Origin: Arachnia propionica
GTDB lineage: Bacteria > Actinomycetota > Actinomycetes > Propionibacteriales > Propionibacteriaceae
Assembly (NCBI RefSeq): GCF_003932785.1
Contig: NZ_RQYT01000004.1
Span: forward strand, 62,001-126,000
Direction: 5' to 3'
DNA: 64,000 nucleotides
Shown in pieces: positions 27,534 through 36,400 of this stretch. Positions within the stretch are counted from its first letter, which is position 1, and every line of letters begins with the position of its first letter. The notes beneath the pieces are model-generated. The model worked only from the letters and a program-made list of their open reading frames with translations, was not told where the DNA came from and ran no database searches. The translations under genes and the position numbers were made by a program.

Positions 27534-27821
27534 TCACTTCCAGAGGGTGGCGATGATGAAGGACGAGATGATGAGGCCGATGGCGATCAGCACGTTCCAG
27601 TCGCCCAGCGACCGCATGAAACCGATCTTGTCGCCCGCGATGTTCCACACCACCATCCACAGCACGCCGAGGATGCCGACGATGCCGAACGCCCACGGCA
27701 CCCAGTTGCGCTCACCCGTGCTGTGAAGCCGCTTCTTCTCGCTCCGCGCCTCGACGAGCTCCTCGGCCTGCTTCTTGCGGGCCTTCGCCTTGGCTTCCTT
27801 GCGGACCTTGGATTCGGGCAC
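27534..27821 (-). CDS. crgA: Cell division protein CrgA
   Basis: 95 aa with a basic, Lys/Glu-rich N-terminus (ESKVRKEAKAKARKKQAEEL), a conserved NWVPWAFG entry to TM1 and a second helix at the C-terminus. CrgA binds FtsZ, FtsI and FtsQ at the actinobacterial septum. The start is GTG at 27821, preceded by GGAAGGAG; the longer in-frame reading has no ribosome-binding site. The position opposite the DUF881 gene, near pknB, is the canonical actinobacterial arrangement. Confidence 0.93.
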   Translation of the reverse strand: MPESKVRKEAKAKARKKQAEELVEARSEKKRLHSTGERNWVPWAFGIVGILGVLWMVVWNIAGDKIGFMRSLGDWNVLIAIGLIISSFIIATLWK

Positions 27822-27913
27822 AGACCCACTCCTTCCATGACTGGTCAACACAGAGTAGACCAGCGGACCCCCGAGAATCACCTCGGCGACGCGGCACCCC
27901 TTACTCTTGGGTC

Positions 27914-28690
27914 ATGAGTGATCGACGCCCGGAGGGGGCACGGGCCCGGCTGGCGCACATCCTGCGCCGCCGCCAGCAGGCGACGCCCGGCAACCCGAGG
28001 GGCCGCGCGGCCACCGTCGTCGTCTGTGTGCTCGCGGGGTTGATGATCTCCGTGGCGGCCGTCGCCGCTCGTGGCACTGATCTGCGCACGGACCGGAACC
28101 TCAGCCTCCGTGAGCTCGTCGCCACCCAGGCGGAACGCAACGAGGACCTGTCCCGGGAGGTCGCGACGGTGCGCACGGAGGTCGACGAACTCACCAAGGC
28201 CCTGAACGCCAGCCCCGAGGACGACACGCGGCTGGCCGAGGTCGCCCTCGACGCTGGGTCGGAACCCGTCTCCGGGCCGGGAGTGAGGGTCATCCTGACC
28301 GACGCCCCCGTCGACGTGAAGCCGGCGGGCGTGGACGACGACTCGCTGGTCGTGCACCAGCAGGACATCCAGGCCGTGGTCAACGCCCTGTGGGCAGGGG
28401 GCGCGGAGGCCATCAGCATCCAGGGCCAGCGGGTCATCGCGACGACGGGCATCAAGTGCGTCGGCAACTCGGTGGTCCTCCACGGCATCCCCTACGCCCC
28501 GCCCTACGTCATCGAGGCCATCGGCGACGCGAAGGACCTCACCCGCTCCCTCGACGAGGCCCCGGCCATCCGGATCTACCGCCAGTACGTCGAGGCGTAC
28601 GGGCTGGGCTACGAGCAGGCGGAGGTCGCGGCACTGGACCTCCCCGCTTTTGAGGGCGCTGTGGGGATCAGCCACGCGAAGCGGGGGTGA
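27914..28690 (+). CDS. DUF881 family envelope protein
   Basis: 258 aa. A membrane anchor (about 33-52) is followed by a coiled-coil-prone stretch (about 60-95, EDLSREVATVRTEVDELTK) and a DUF881 domain (about 120-235: GPGVRVILTDAP, VVNALWAGGAEAISIQGQR). Rv0012 is the counterpart in M. tuberculosis. The role is unknown, possibly cell wall or division. Oddly, the last nine residues (VGISHAKRG) and the stop are encoded by the first copy of a 65-bp tandem repeat, so the C-terminus is probably repeat-derived. Confidence 0.9.
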   Translation: MSDRRPEGARARLAHILRRRQQATPGNPRGRAATVVVCVLAGLMISVAAVAARGTDLRTDRNLSLRELVATQAERNEDLSREVATVRTEVDELTKALNASPEDDTRLAEVALDAGSEPVSGPGVRVILTDAPVDVKPAGVDDDSLVVHQQDIQAVVNALWAGGAEAISIQGQRVIATTGIKCVGNSVVLHGIPYAPPYVIEAIGDAKDLTRSLDEAPAIRIYRQYVEAYGLGYEQAEVAALDLPAFEGAVGISHAKRG

Positions 28691-28884
28691 TCCCCACAGC
28701 GTGGTTGTGTTTCTCTGGTGTGATTGTGGGGATCAGCCACGCGAAGCGGGGGTGATCCCCACAGCGTGGTTGTGTTTCTCTGGTGTTGTTGTGGGGATCA
28801 GCCACGCGAAGCGGGGGTGAGCCCCACAGCGTGGTTGTGTTTCTCTGGTGTGATTGTGGGGGTCAGCCACGCGAAGCGGGGATG
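28661..28884. repeat. 65-bp tandem repeat, 3.4 copies
   Basis: Copies start at 28661, 28726 and 28791, with a partial copy at 28856, all with a period of exactly 65 bp and only a few base differences. Each unit can form a hairpin, GTGGGGATCA pairing with TGATCCCCAC, enclosing GCCACGC which can alternatively pair with GCGTGG. The first copy overlaps the DUF881 3' end. The equal 'spacers' rule out a CRISPR array. Confidence 0.93.
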
Positions 28885-28886
28885 AC

Positions 28887-29038
28887 TTTCCCGCTGGTCG
28901 AGCCGGGTCCGGAGCCTGCGGAGGACCCGTGTCGAGACCTCCGTGGGATTCCCTCCTGACTCGGGTCCCAGCACCGGGTGCCGGAGGTCTCGACTCGGAC
29001 GGCTCGCTGGCGCTCGCGGTCCGGCTCGACCAGCGGGA
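28887..29038. repeat. REP-like palindromic repeat cluster 3
   Basis: Two facing copies: CCGCTGGTCGAGCCGG to CGTGTCGAGACC (28890-28938) and GGTCTCGACTCGG to CCGGCTCGACCAGCGG (about 28986-29037). Between them is the TCCCAGCACC-side extension also found at 19928 and 53671. Confidence 0.75.
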
Positions 29039-29058
29039 GGGGCGGCGGGGTGTGCACC

Positions 29059-29121
29059 AACCGCCGCTGTGCTTCGGTGAGACCGCGATGTGAACGCTGC
29101 CATGGAAGCAGAGCGGCGGTT
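29059..29121. repeat. Long imperfect palindrome, family 2, copy A
   Basis: The 17-bp arms AACCGCCGCTGTGCTTC (29059-29075) and GAAGCAGAGCGGCGGTT (29105-29121) pair with one mismatch. A similar element is at 41028-41090. It lies directly upstream of the PabA/TrpG-like gene. Confidence 0.7.
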
Positions 29122-29206
29122 CGTGCCCGGTGCGGGCGGGGGTGCTTGGTGCGGGGAAGGGGGCGAGCGGTTCACCGAGTCCCTCGCCGCGTGCCAGAAT
29201 GACGCC

Positions 29207-29848
29207 GTGGCACGCATCCTGGTGATCGACAACTACGACTCGTTCGTCTACAACATCGTCTCGTACCTCGCGCAGATCGGCGCCGAGGTGGAGGTGTGGC
29301 GCAACGACGACCCGCGGTTCGCGTCCCCCGGATGGGAGGCCCCCTACGACGGGGTGCTGCTGTCGCCCGGGCCCGGTACCCCGGAGCGCGCCGGGGTGTG
29401 CGTCGACGTCATCCGGGAACTCGGCGGGAGTAAGCCCCTGTTCGGGGTGTGCCTGGGCTTGCAGTCGATGGTCGTCGCCCTCGGCGGGGTCGTCGATCGG
29501 GCCGCCGAGCTGCTGCACGGCAAGGTCTCGCCCGTCCATCACGAGGGGGCGGGGGTCTTCGCGGGGCTGCCGTCGCCGATCAACACCACCCGCTACCACT
29601 CGCTGGCGGCGGTCGAGGACACCATCCCCCAGGACCTGGAGGTGACGGCCCGCACCGACAGCGGCGTCGTGATGGCGGTACGGCACCGCACCTGGCCGAT
29701 GGAGGCCGTGCAGTTCCATCCCGAGTCCGTGCTGACCGAGGGCGGCTACCAGATGCTCGCGAACTGGCTCGCGACCTGTGGCGACCTCGACGCCCCGACC
29801 CGGGCCGCAGCGCTCACCCCCTTGGCGACGACCCAGCTCCAAGGCTGA
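29207..29848 (+). CDS. Glutamine amidotransferase, PabA/TrpG type
   Basis: 213 aa class I amidotransferase. The N-terminus ILVIDNYDSFVYNIVSYL and the LLSPGPGTPERAG oxyanion loop are typical. The catalytic Cys is in GVCLGLQSM and the His-Glu pair in VQFHPES. It would release ammonia from glutamine for anthranilate or aminodeoxychorismate synthase. The usual GVCLGHQ is GVCLGLQ here, a His-to-Leu change beside the nucleophile. The synteny counterpart is Rv0013 (trpG) between DUF881 and pknB. GTG 29207 chosen from homology; the longer frame runs into a repeat. Confidence 0.88.
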   Translation: MARILVIDNYDSFVYNIVSYLAQIGAEVEVWRNDDPRFASPGWEAPYDGVLLSPGPGTPERAGVCVDVIRELGGSKPLFGVCLGLQSMVVALGGVVDRAAELLHGKVSPVHHEGAGVFAGLPSPINTTRYHSLAAVEDTIPQDLEVTARTDSGVVMAVRHRTWPMEAVQFHPESVLTEGGYQMLANWLATCGDLDAPTRAAALTPLATTQLQG

Positions 29849-29883
29849 CCGCAACCCCTTCCGCTCTTCCCGTTCCCCTCGGT

Positions 29884-29992
29884 TTCGCCTGCCATTTCTG
29901 CGGCTCGCCTGTCTCTTTTGGCAGGCGAATTCAGACAAGGCAGGCGTTTCCGATCCAAGGCAGGCGAACCCGTCGTAAGGCAGGCGAACCCG
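29884..29992. repeat. 20-bp phased repeat array (TTCGCCTGCCTT motif)
   Basis: Between the convergent pabA/trpG-like and pknB genes. Two copies run in one orientation (TTCGCCTGCC at 29884, CTCGCCTGTC at 29904, 20 bp apart). Four run in the other (GGCAGGCGAA units starting near 29918, 29937, 29957 and 29977, 19-20 bp apart). The outer pair TTCGCCTGCC/GGCAGGCGAA forms a perfect 10-bp inverted repeat. The same motif, again 20 bp apart, recurs at 54219-54250. Confidence 0.8.
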
Positions 29993-30052
29993 AGGGGCCG
30001 ACGACGGGAGCGTGGGTAGGTGGTTGCTGTGCCCCTCTCCACGGCCACGGGG

Positions 30053-32110
30053 TCAGCTGTTGCCCGGCTGGGGCGGCAGCGTCTCGCTGGGGGGATTCTG
30101 CGACGGCGGACCCGACGGGGGTGCCGATGAGGTCGGTGCCGACACCGGGGCCGGGATCGCGATCGAGATCTCCACGGCCGCGGTCTTCTCCAGCGTCTCC
30201 CCGGCCGGGTGTGACTGCTGGTAGACCCGGTCCTGCGGATGATCGTTCGTCTGGGTGCGGGTGATCCTGAGCTCGGAGGTGAACCCGGCGCTCTTGAAGG
30301 CCGCGCGCGCCTGCGCCTCATCCATCCCGAACAGGTCCGGCATCACGGCCGTCTTCGACGCCACCGCGACCGTCACCTTGATCGTCTCGCCGCGATCCAG
30401 CGGCTTGCCCTTGTCCGGGCTCTGCTTGAGGACGGTGCCCTCCGGCTTGTCGTTGTTCTCCTCCTGCGCGACCTCGAGCTCGCCGGTGAAGCCCTTGTCC
30501 CTGGCCTCCTTCTTCGCGTCGTCCAGCGACCTGCCGGTCAGCTCGGGAACCAGCGACGTGCCCGTCGCCACGACGAACGTGAACTCGTTCTCCGCCGTCA
30601 CCTGGGCATCGGCGGACGGCTCCGTCGACAGCACCTCCCCCTTCTTCGCCTTGATGTCCTCCGTGGCGGGGTCGGCATCCTCGGTCTTCACGGGCCCAGT
30701 GAACCCGGCCTCCTTGAGCTTCCTCTTGGCCTCCTCGACGTCCAGCCCTGTCAGGTCCGGCACCTTGAGGGTGTTCGGCCCCTGACCGACCTTCAGTGTC
30801 ACCGTCGATTCCAGCGGCACCGGGGTGCCCGCGTCGGGGTCGACGTCGACGACCAGCCCCTTCTGCTCCTCGGTGGACTCGACGAGCTCCACCTTCGGCA
30901 CCAGTTGGGCGTCCTTGAGCTTCTGCTCTGCTGTCGCCTGGTCGGAGCCGACGACGGTGGGCACCGCGACGTCCTTCACCGCCGGCTTGCTCGGGTTGAG
31001 GGCGAACCACAGCCCGACGACGACCGCGACGATGAGCAGGCCCACGGTCGTGAGGATCAGCGCCAGCTTCTTCCGGCTCTTCTGCTCTTCCTCCTCCTCG
31101 ACGGCGGGCAGGGTCCCGGTGGGGGCCACCCCGGGCGGCAGCTGCTCGGCGACGGCGGTCGGCGGCTCCATGACCGCCCGGCGCGCCCCCGCCGAGTTCG
31201 ACGCCGGCAGCACCGTCGTCGGCAGGTCACTGGCCGCGACGGGGATCGCGGCGTGGACGGGTTGCCCGTTGAGCGCCCGGGTGATGTCGTCGCGGAACTC
31301 GCGGGCGTCCTGATACCGGTCGACCGGGGCCTTCGCGAGGGCCTTCAGCACGATGGCGTCCATCGCCGGCGTGACCTCCGGGTCCCGGTGGCTCGGCGGG
31401 ATGGGGGTCTCCCGCACGTGCTGGTAGGCCACCGACACGGGGGAGTCCCCCTTGAAGGGCGGCTCGCAGCACAGCAGCTCGTACATGAGGCAGCCGACGG
31501 AGTACAGGTCGGAGCGGTTGTCGACCTTCTCACCCCGCGCCTGCTCCGGGCTGAGGTACTGCGCGGTCCCGATGACGGCGGCCGTCTGCGTCATCGTCGC
31601 GGAGGTGTCCGCGACGGCGCGCGCGATGCCGAAGTCCATCACCTTCACGGTGCCGGACGGGGTGAGCATCACGTTGGCGGGCTTGATGTCGCGGTGGATG
31701 ATCCCGGCGCGGTGGCTGTAGGCCAGCGCATCCAGCACCCCGGCCGTGAACTCCAGCGCCCGGGACGGGAGGATCTTCCGCCCGTCGCGCAGCACCTCAC
31801 GCAGCGTGATGCCCTCGACGAGTTCCATCACGATGTACGGCACCATCACGTCGGATTTTGAGTCCCGCTCCTCGCCGGTGTCGTAGACCGCGACGATGTT
31901 CGGATGGTTGAGACCAGCCGCTGACTGGGCCTCCCGGCGGAAGCGGGCCTGGAAGGTCGGGTCACTCGCGAGGTCGACCCGCAGCCGCTTGACGGCGACA
32001 TCGCGAACCAAACGGGTGTCGTGCGCCCGCCAGACCTCGGCCATGCCACCACGGCCAATGATCTGGTCGAGCTCGTACCGCCCGCCCAGGAGGGTCCCGC
32101 GCTCACTCAT
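30053..32110 (-). CDS. pknB: Serine/threonine protein kinase PknB with PASTA domains
   Basis: 685 aa. The Hanks-type kinase domain spans ~10-275: GRGGMAEV (19-26), Lys41 in AVKRL, HRDIKPAN (139-146), DFG (159-161). A juxtamembrane linker precedes one TM helix (around 350), and four extracellular PASTA repeats of ~67 residues each precede a Pro/Ser-rich tail. PASTA domains bind muropeptide or lipid II; the kinase controls division and wall synthesis in actinobacteria. ATG 32110 chosen (MSERGTLLGGRYEL). Last gene of the fhaA-fhaB-pstP-rodA-pbpA-pknB block; the companion pknA is absent. Confidence 0.96.
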   Translation of the reverse strand: MSERGTLLGGRYELDQIIGRGGMAEVWRAHDTRLVRDVAVKRLRVDLASDPTFQARFRREAQSAAGLNHPNIVAVYDTGEERDSKSDVMVPYIVMELVEGITLREVLRDGRKILPSRALEFTAGVLDALAYSHRAGIIHRDIKPANVMLTPSGTVKVMDFGIARAVADTSATMTQTAAVIGTAQYLSPEQARGEKVDNRSDLYSVGCLMYELLCCEPPFKGDSPVSVAYQHVRETPIPPSHRDPEVTPAMDAIVLKALAKAPVDRYQDAREFRDDITRALNGQPVHAAIPVAASDLPTTVLPASNSAGARRAVMEPPTAVAEQLPPGVAPTGTLPAVEEEEEQKSRKKLALILTTVGLLIVAVVVGLWFALNPSKPAVKDVAVPTVVGSDQATAEQKLKDAQLVPKVELVESTEEQKGLVVDVDPDAGTPVPLESTVTLKVGQGPNTLKVPDLTGLDVEEAKRKLKEAGFTGPVKTEDADPATEDIKAKKGEVLSTEPSADAQVTAENEFTFVVATGTSLVPELTGRSLDDAKKEARDKGFTGELEVAQEENNDKPEGTVLKQSPDKGKPLDRGETIKVTVAVASKTAVMPDLFGMDEAQARAAFKSAGFTSELRITRTQTNDHPQDRVYQQSHPAGETLEKTAAVEISIAIPAPVSAPTSSAPPSGPPSQNPPSETLPPQPGNS

Positions 32111-32177
32111 CGCGTCGGTCCTTTCGTGTTGATCGGGAACCATTGTGATGCATGGAAGCCGAGATTGCTCGTCGCCC

Positions 32178-33605
32178 TCATCGGACGGCCTCCACGATTG
32201 CCTTGAAGATCGGTGCGGCCACCCGGCCGCCGGAGATGTCGTCGCGTTCCAGCCCGGCGTCGGAGACGAACACCGCCACCGCGACGTGCGGTTCGACGGC
32301 GTACCCGACGAACCAGGCGTAGGGCGGACGGTTCGGATCGGACTGCGCCGTGCCGGTCTTCCCGCCGATGGTCAGGCCGTCGATGGCGGCCGGTTTGCCG
32401 GTGCCATCGGAGACGACCCCCTCCATCATCTGCCGCAGCAGGGCGGCGTTGTTGGCGCTGAGCGGCTCACCCATCCGCTCCGGGGTGACGGTCTGGACGA
32501 TCTTGAGGTCGTTGCCGGCGACGGTTCTCACCAGGTGGGGGCGCATCAGCACCCCGTCGTTCGCGATCGCCGCCGTCACCATCGCCATCTGCAACGGCGA
32601 CGACGCGACCTCGTACTGCCCGATGGAACTGAGCGCCAGCTGGGCCTCGTCGAGTTCCTTCGGGAACCGGGACGTCGCCGACGGCAGGTCGATGCGCGGG
32701 TCCGAGTTGAACCCGAACCGCTCAGCCATGCTGCGTACCTTGTCGGCGCCGAGTTCGACGCCGAGGATGCCGAAGGAGGTGTTGCAGGAGGTGGCGAGCG
32801 CCGCCGCCAGGGTGATACGGGTGCCACCGCAGTTGGTGGAGTTGCCCATCGAGTGCGACGATCCGGGCAGCCGGTAGCTGGCGGGGGCGTCGACCTCGGA
32901 CGACGGCTGCAGGCCCGCCTCCAGGGCGGCGGCCGCGATGACGAGCTTGAACGTCGAACCGGGTGGATAGACCTCGCGGACGGCCCGATTCTTCAACGGC
33001 TCCGAGGGGTCGTTGAGCAGCTGCTCCCAGTTGGCGGACTCGGTGGCATAGTCGAGGTTCGTCAGCAGGTTCGGGTCGTAGGTGGGGCTGGAGACCAGCG
33101 CCAGCACCTCGCCGGTGGTGTAGTCGATGGCGACGGCGGCCCCCTGCTTGTTCCCGAGCGCCTCGACAGCGGCCTTCTGCGCCGCCGGGTTGAGGGTGGT
33201 GTTGAGGGTGGCTCCCACCGGCTGCCGCCCCGTCAGCAGGTCGATGATGCGGTTGAGGGTCTGCGACGAATCGGTCCCCGACAGTTCCTCGTTCCAGGAA
33301 CGCTCCAGCTCCTGCCGACCGTAGGTGTAGGAGTACCAGCCCGTCACCGACGACCACGTGGTGCCCTGCGGGAAGGTGCGCTCCCAAGGGTACCTGCCGT
33401 CGGAGGGGACGCTCACCGCGATCGGGTCGTTGCCGACGAGGATCGCGCCGCGACTCGTCGAGAACTCCGCATCCCTGACCCGCTTGTTGCGGGAGTCGGC
33501 GTTGAGCTGGGCCTGGGGCCCGATGCTGATCCACGTGATGTTGACCAGCAGGGCCGTGAGGAGCAGCCCGATGAACAGGCTGACCTTCCGCAGGGGTCCG
33601 TTCAT
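32178..33605 (-). CDS. pbpA: Penicillin-binding protein A (class B transpeptidase)
   Basis: 475 aa. It has an N-terminal membrane anchor (about 8-26), a short dimerisation part, and a transpeptidase domain with SxxK in GSTFKLV, SxN in TSCNTS and KTG in GGKTGTAQ. It cross-links peptidoglycan at the outer membrane face and in Mycobacterium is a PknB substrate. The ATG at 33605 overlaps the rodA stop (ATGA), indicating coupled synthesis with the partner glycosyltransferase. Confidence 0.95.
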   Translation of the reverse strand: MNGPLRKVSLFIGLLLTALLVNITWISIGPQAQLNADSRNKRVRDAEFSTSRGAILVGNDPIAVSVPSDGRYPWERTFPQGTTWSSVTGWYSYTYGRQELERSWNEELSGTDSSQTLNRIIDLLTGRQPVGATLNTTLNPAAQKAAVEALGNKQGAAVAIDYTTGEVLALVSSPTYDPNLLTNLDYATESANWEQLLNDPSEPLKNRAVREVYPPGSTFKLVIAAAALEAGLQPSSEVDAPASYRLPGSSHSMGNSTNCGGTRITLAAALATSCNTSFGILGVELGADKVRSMAERFGFNSDPRIDLPSATSRFPKELDEAQLALSSIGQYEVASSPLQMAMVTAAIANDGVLMRPHLVRTVAGNDLKIVQTVTPERMGEPLSANNAALLRQMMEGVVSDGTGKPAAIDGLTIGGKTGTAQSDPNRPPYAWFVGYAVEPHVAVAVFVSDAGLERDDISGGRVAAPIFKAIVEAVR

Positions 33606-34996
33606 CGTGCCAACACCGCCGTCCCGTCGCTCGGTTCCAGCAACTCCTGGGGGGTGGCCGTCGCCCGCTGCGGCATCCGCGCCCGGTGCGAGACCACGAT
33701 GAGGATCCCCACGATCATCCAGTTCGCGATCATCGATGAGCCGCCCTTCGACATGAACGGCGTCGTCAACCCCGTCAACGGCAGGAGCCGCGTGATGCCG
33801 CCGATGATGGCGAAGACCTGCAGCGCGAACGTGAACGACAGCCCGCCGGCGAGCAGCTTGCCGTAGCCGTCGGGGCAGATGAGGGCGGTCTTCATGCCGC
33901 GGGAGACGATGATCCCGTACACGACGACGATGCCCATGAGCCCCACGAGCCCCATCTCCTCGGCGAGGCTCGCCGCGATGAAGTCATCCTTCGGCAGCGG
34001 CGTCAGCCCGGGGCGCCCCTGACCCCAACCCCGGCCGAACAGCCCACCCCAGGCCATGCCGAACTGGGCCGAGATCACCTGGTAGTTCGCGTCGTAGTTG
34101 CTGAACGGGTCCAGCCACGCGTTGATCCGTCTGGGCACGTGATGGGTGAAGTTCGCGGCCAGGACCCCGGCCGTCAGGAAGCCCACACCGGCCAGGATCG
34201 GCCAGGCGGGTCGTTGGGTGGCGATGTAGATCATCACGGTGAACATCCCGAAGAACAGCATCGCGGTGCCGAGATCGTTCTGGAACACCATGATTCCCAG
34301 GGCGATGAGCCACATCATCGCGATCGGGCCGAGATCCCTGGCCCGCGGGAAGTCGATGCCCGCGAACCGTCGCCCCGCCAACGCCAGGACGTCCTTCTTC
34401 TCGTAGAAGTAGGCCGCGAACCCGACGGCGAGCAGGATCTTCGCGACCTCTGCGGGCTGGAAGCTGAACGCCCCGATGCGGATCCAGATCCTGGCACCGC
34501 CTGATGCCCGGCCGATGACGGGTAGCAGCGGCAGCAGCAGCATCACGAGGCTGCCGAGGAACATGAGGTAGGGGAAGCGTTGGAGTCGACGATGGTCGCG
34601 CAGGAACACCAGCACCGCGACGAACAGCGCCAGCCCCAGCGCCGTCCAGATCACCTGGCGGGCGGCGTCGTGCCGGACGGGGTCCGTCACCTGGTCGAGC
34701 CTGGCGATCATCGCCAGGCCCAGCCCGTTGAGGAGCATCACCGCGGGCAGGATCACCGGGTCGGCGTAGGGTGCCTTCCAGCGCACCACGAGGTGGGCCA
34801 CCAGAGCCATCGCGAACCAGATCCCCGCACCCCAGGCGAGATCCGGCGGCAACGCCCCGTGGATGTTGAGGTGGCTGATGATCCACCCGCCCAGCCCGAA
34901 GGAACAGGACATCGCCAACAGCATCAACTCGACGCCGCGGCGGCGCCGAAAGACGATGTACTCGCCCGTGGCTGAGGGCTGCTGGGTCACCGACAT
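33602..34996 (-). CDS. rodA: SEDS peptidoglycan glycosyltransferase RodA/FtsW
   Basis: 464 aa with about 12 membrane segments. The SEDS hallmarks are FQPAEVAKI and the loop around FGMAWGGLFGRGWGQGRP, with LPKDDFIAASLAEEMGL (conserved catalytic-loop Asp/Glu) and a C-terminal GGSSMIANWMIVGIL. It polymerises lipid II together with the class B PBP. Start and stop overlap pstP and pbpA by 4 bp each, so the operon is tightly coupled. Confidence 0.95.
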   Translation of the reverse strand: MSVTQQPSATGEYIVFRRRRGVELMLLAMSCSFGLGGWIISHLNIHGALPPDLAWGAGIWFAMALVAHLVVRWKAPYADPVILPAVMLLNGLGLAMIARLDQVTDPVRHDAARQVIWTALGLALFVAVLVFLRDHRRLQRFPYLMFLGSLVMLLLPLLPVIGRASGGARIWIRIGAFSFQPAEVAKILLAVGFAAYFYEKKDVLALAGRRFAGIDFPRARDLGPIAMMWLIALGIMVFQNDLGTAMLFFGMFTVMIYIATQRPAWPILAGVGFLTAGVLAANFTHHVPRRINAWLDPFSNYDANYQVISAQFGMAWGGLFGRGWGQGRPGLTPLPKDDFIAASLAEEMGLVGLMGIVVVYGIIVSRGMKTALICPDGYGKLLAGGLSFTFALQVFAIIGGITRLLPLTGLTTPFMSKGGSSMIANWMIVGILIVVSHRARMPQRATATPQELLEPSDGTAVLAR

Positions 34997-36399
34997 CAGC
35001 AGGCCTCGGGGTCGGCTTCCTCCGCGGCCGTCGGGGTGACGGCGGCGAGCACGGTCGGGTAGTTCTGCTGGCCGGGGGTCTGTGCGGTGGCCGTCGCATC
35101 CGGCGGGGGCGCGGACACCGTGGGCAGGGGGTCGGTCCCCGGCGGCGGGGAGGGGAGGCTGGGCGACGGCGACAGGGCGCGTTCCCGCCGCACGGCTGCG
35201 CAGCGCCTCGCGTAGTCGTCGAGGGTGTCGGCGGTGTGTCGGGCGCCCTCGAGGCTGTCCGAGCCGATCGTGTTGGCCACCAGCCGCTGGTAGTAGACGG
35301 GCAGGTCCTCGACGAGGGTGCCGCGGCGCTCGACGAGATGGTTGAGCTCCCGGCCGAGCAGCGCCCCCGGCAACCCGTTGTAGATGGCGACGTGCCCATC
35401 GAACTCGGCGATGAAGTACCGCGACGAGCTGTAGATCCGCACCCCCCACACGGCCCCGCCGATGAGCAGCAGCGCCGCGAGGACCACCGCCAGCGGCGGC
35501 GCCCAGCGTCGTTTCGTGTCGCTCGGCGCGTAGCGGGCGTTCTCCTCGACGCCGTGCTCGGTCTCGTCCTCCGCAACCGGGGGCTCCGGGTAGCCCTCGT
35601 CGTCGGCGACGGTGACCGTCGGGATGCGCCGCTCCAGCGCCGAACCGGCGAGCACCCCGTCGCGCCCATCCAGCTCGTCGCTCTGCGGGACGACCCGGGC
35701 CAGCACCAGGGAGATGTTGTCGTAGCCCCCCAGCTGGTTGGCCCGCGCCGCCAGCTGCTTCACGGCCTTGTCCAGGTCGTCCCCGGCCATGAGCCGGTGC
35801 AGCTCCTCCTCATCGACCAGCCCGGACAGTCCGTCGGAGCAGAACAGCAGGACGTCGCCCTCCCGGGCGTCCAGCTCGAAGAAGTCGGGGTCGGTGCCGT
35901 CGGCGCCGTTGAGGACCTTGAGGATGAGGGAACGGTGCGGATGCGACGCCGCCTGCTCCGGCGTGAGCCGTCCCTCGTCGATGAGCGCCTGCACCCACGA
36001 GTGGTCGTGGGTGAGCTGCTTGAGTTCGCCGTCGCGCAGCAGGTAGCCGCGCGAGTCGCCGATGTGGGCGACGCCGAGCATCGAGCCGGAGAACGCCGCC
36101 CCGCAGAACGTCGTCCCCATGCCGTCGAACTCGGGATTCCACTGCACCAGGTCGGCGAGCCGGTCGTTGGCTCGTTGCATCACCCCGGCCATGTGCTCCA
36201 GGAGATGCTCGTCACCCAGCCGACGATCGCTGGAGTGCGCCTCCTTCGCGGCCACGGCGGAGGCGAGGTCCCCAGCGGCGGCGCCGCCCATCCCGTCGGC
36301 GACGAGCAGCATGTGCGGGCTCGCGTAGGCGGCGTCCTGGTTGTTCTGACGCACCCGCCCCACCTCGGAGTGGACGCGGAAGTCGAGGGAGAACGTCAC
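34996..36399 (-). CDS. pstP: PP2C-type Ser/Thr phosphatase PstP
   Basis: 467 aa. The PP2C domain spans ~1-240 (VRQNNQDAAYA, LLVADGMGGAAAGDLAS, GDSRGYLLRDG, CSDGLSGLVDEEEL, LGGYDNISLVL), containing the metal-binding Asp residues. An acidic linker, one TM helix (about 300-320) and a Pro/Ser-rich extracytoplasmic tail follow. It reverses PknB phosphorylation. The tail ending in a Cys (DPEAC) is longer than needed for catalysis. ATGA overlap with rodA. Confidence 0.95.
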   Translation of the reverse strand: MTFSLDFRVHSEVGRVRQNNQDAAYASPHMLLVADGMGGAAAGDLASAVAAKEAHSSDRRLGDEHLLEHMAGVMQRANDRLADLVQWNPEFDGMGTTFCGAAFSGSMLGVAHIGDSRGYLLRDGELKQLTHDHSWVQALIDEGRLTPEQAASHPHRSLILKVLNGADGTDPDFFELDAREGDVLLFCSDGLSGLVDEEELHRLMAGDDLDKAVKQLAARANQLGGYDNISLVLARVVPQSDELDGRDGVLAGSALERRIPTVTVADDEGYPEPPVAEDETEHGVEENARYAPSDTKRRWAPPLAVVLAALLLIGGAVWGVRIYSSSRYFIAEFDGHVAIYNGLPGALLGRELNHLVERRGTLVEDLPVYYQRLVANTIGSDSLEGARHTADTLDDYARRCAAVRRERALSPSPSLPSPPPGTDPLPTVSAPPPDATATAQTPGQQNYPTVLAAVTPTAAEEADPEAC

Positions 36400-36400
36400 G

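Noticed and set aside
28661-28884. Regular ~65-bp spacing looked like a CRISPR array.
   Set aside because: The would-be spacers are nearly identical between units, so it is a tandem repeat.
30239-31861. 540-codon plus-strand frame.
   Set aside because: Antisense shadow of pknB; composition is low-complexity His/Arg/Gly with no start signal.
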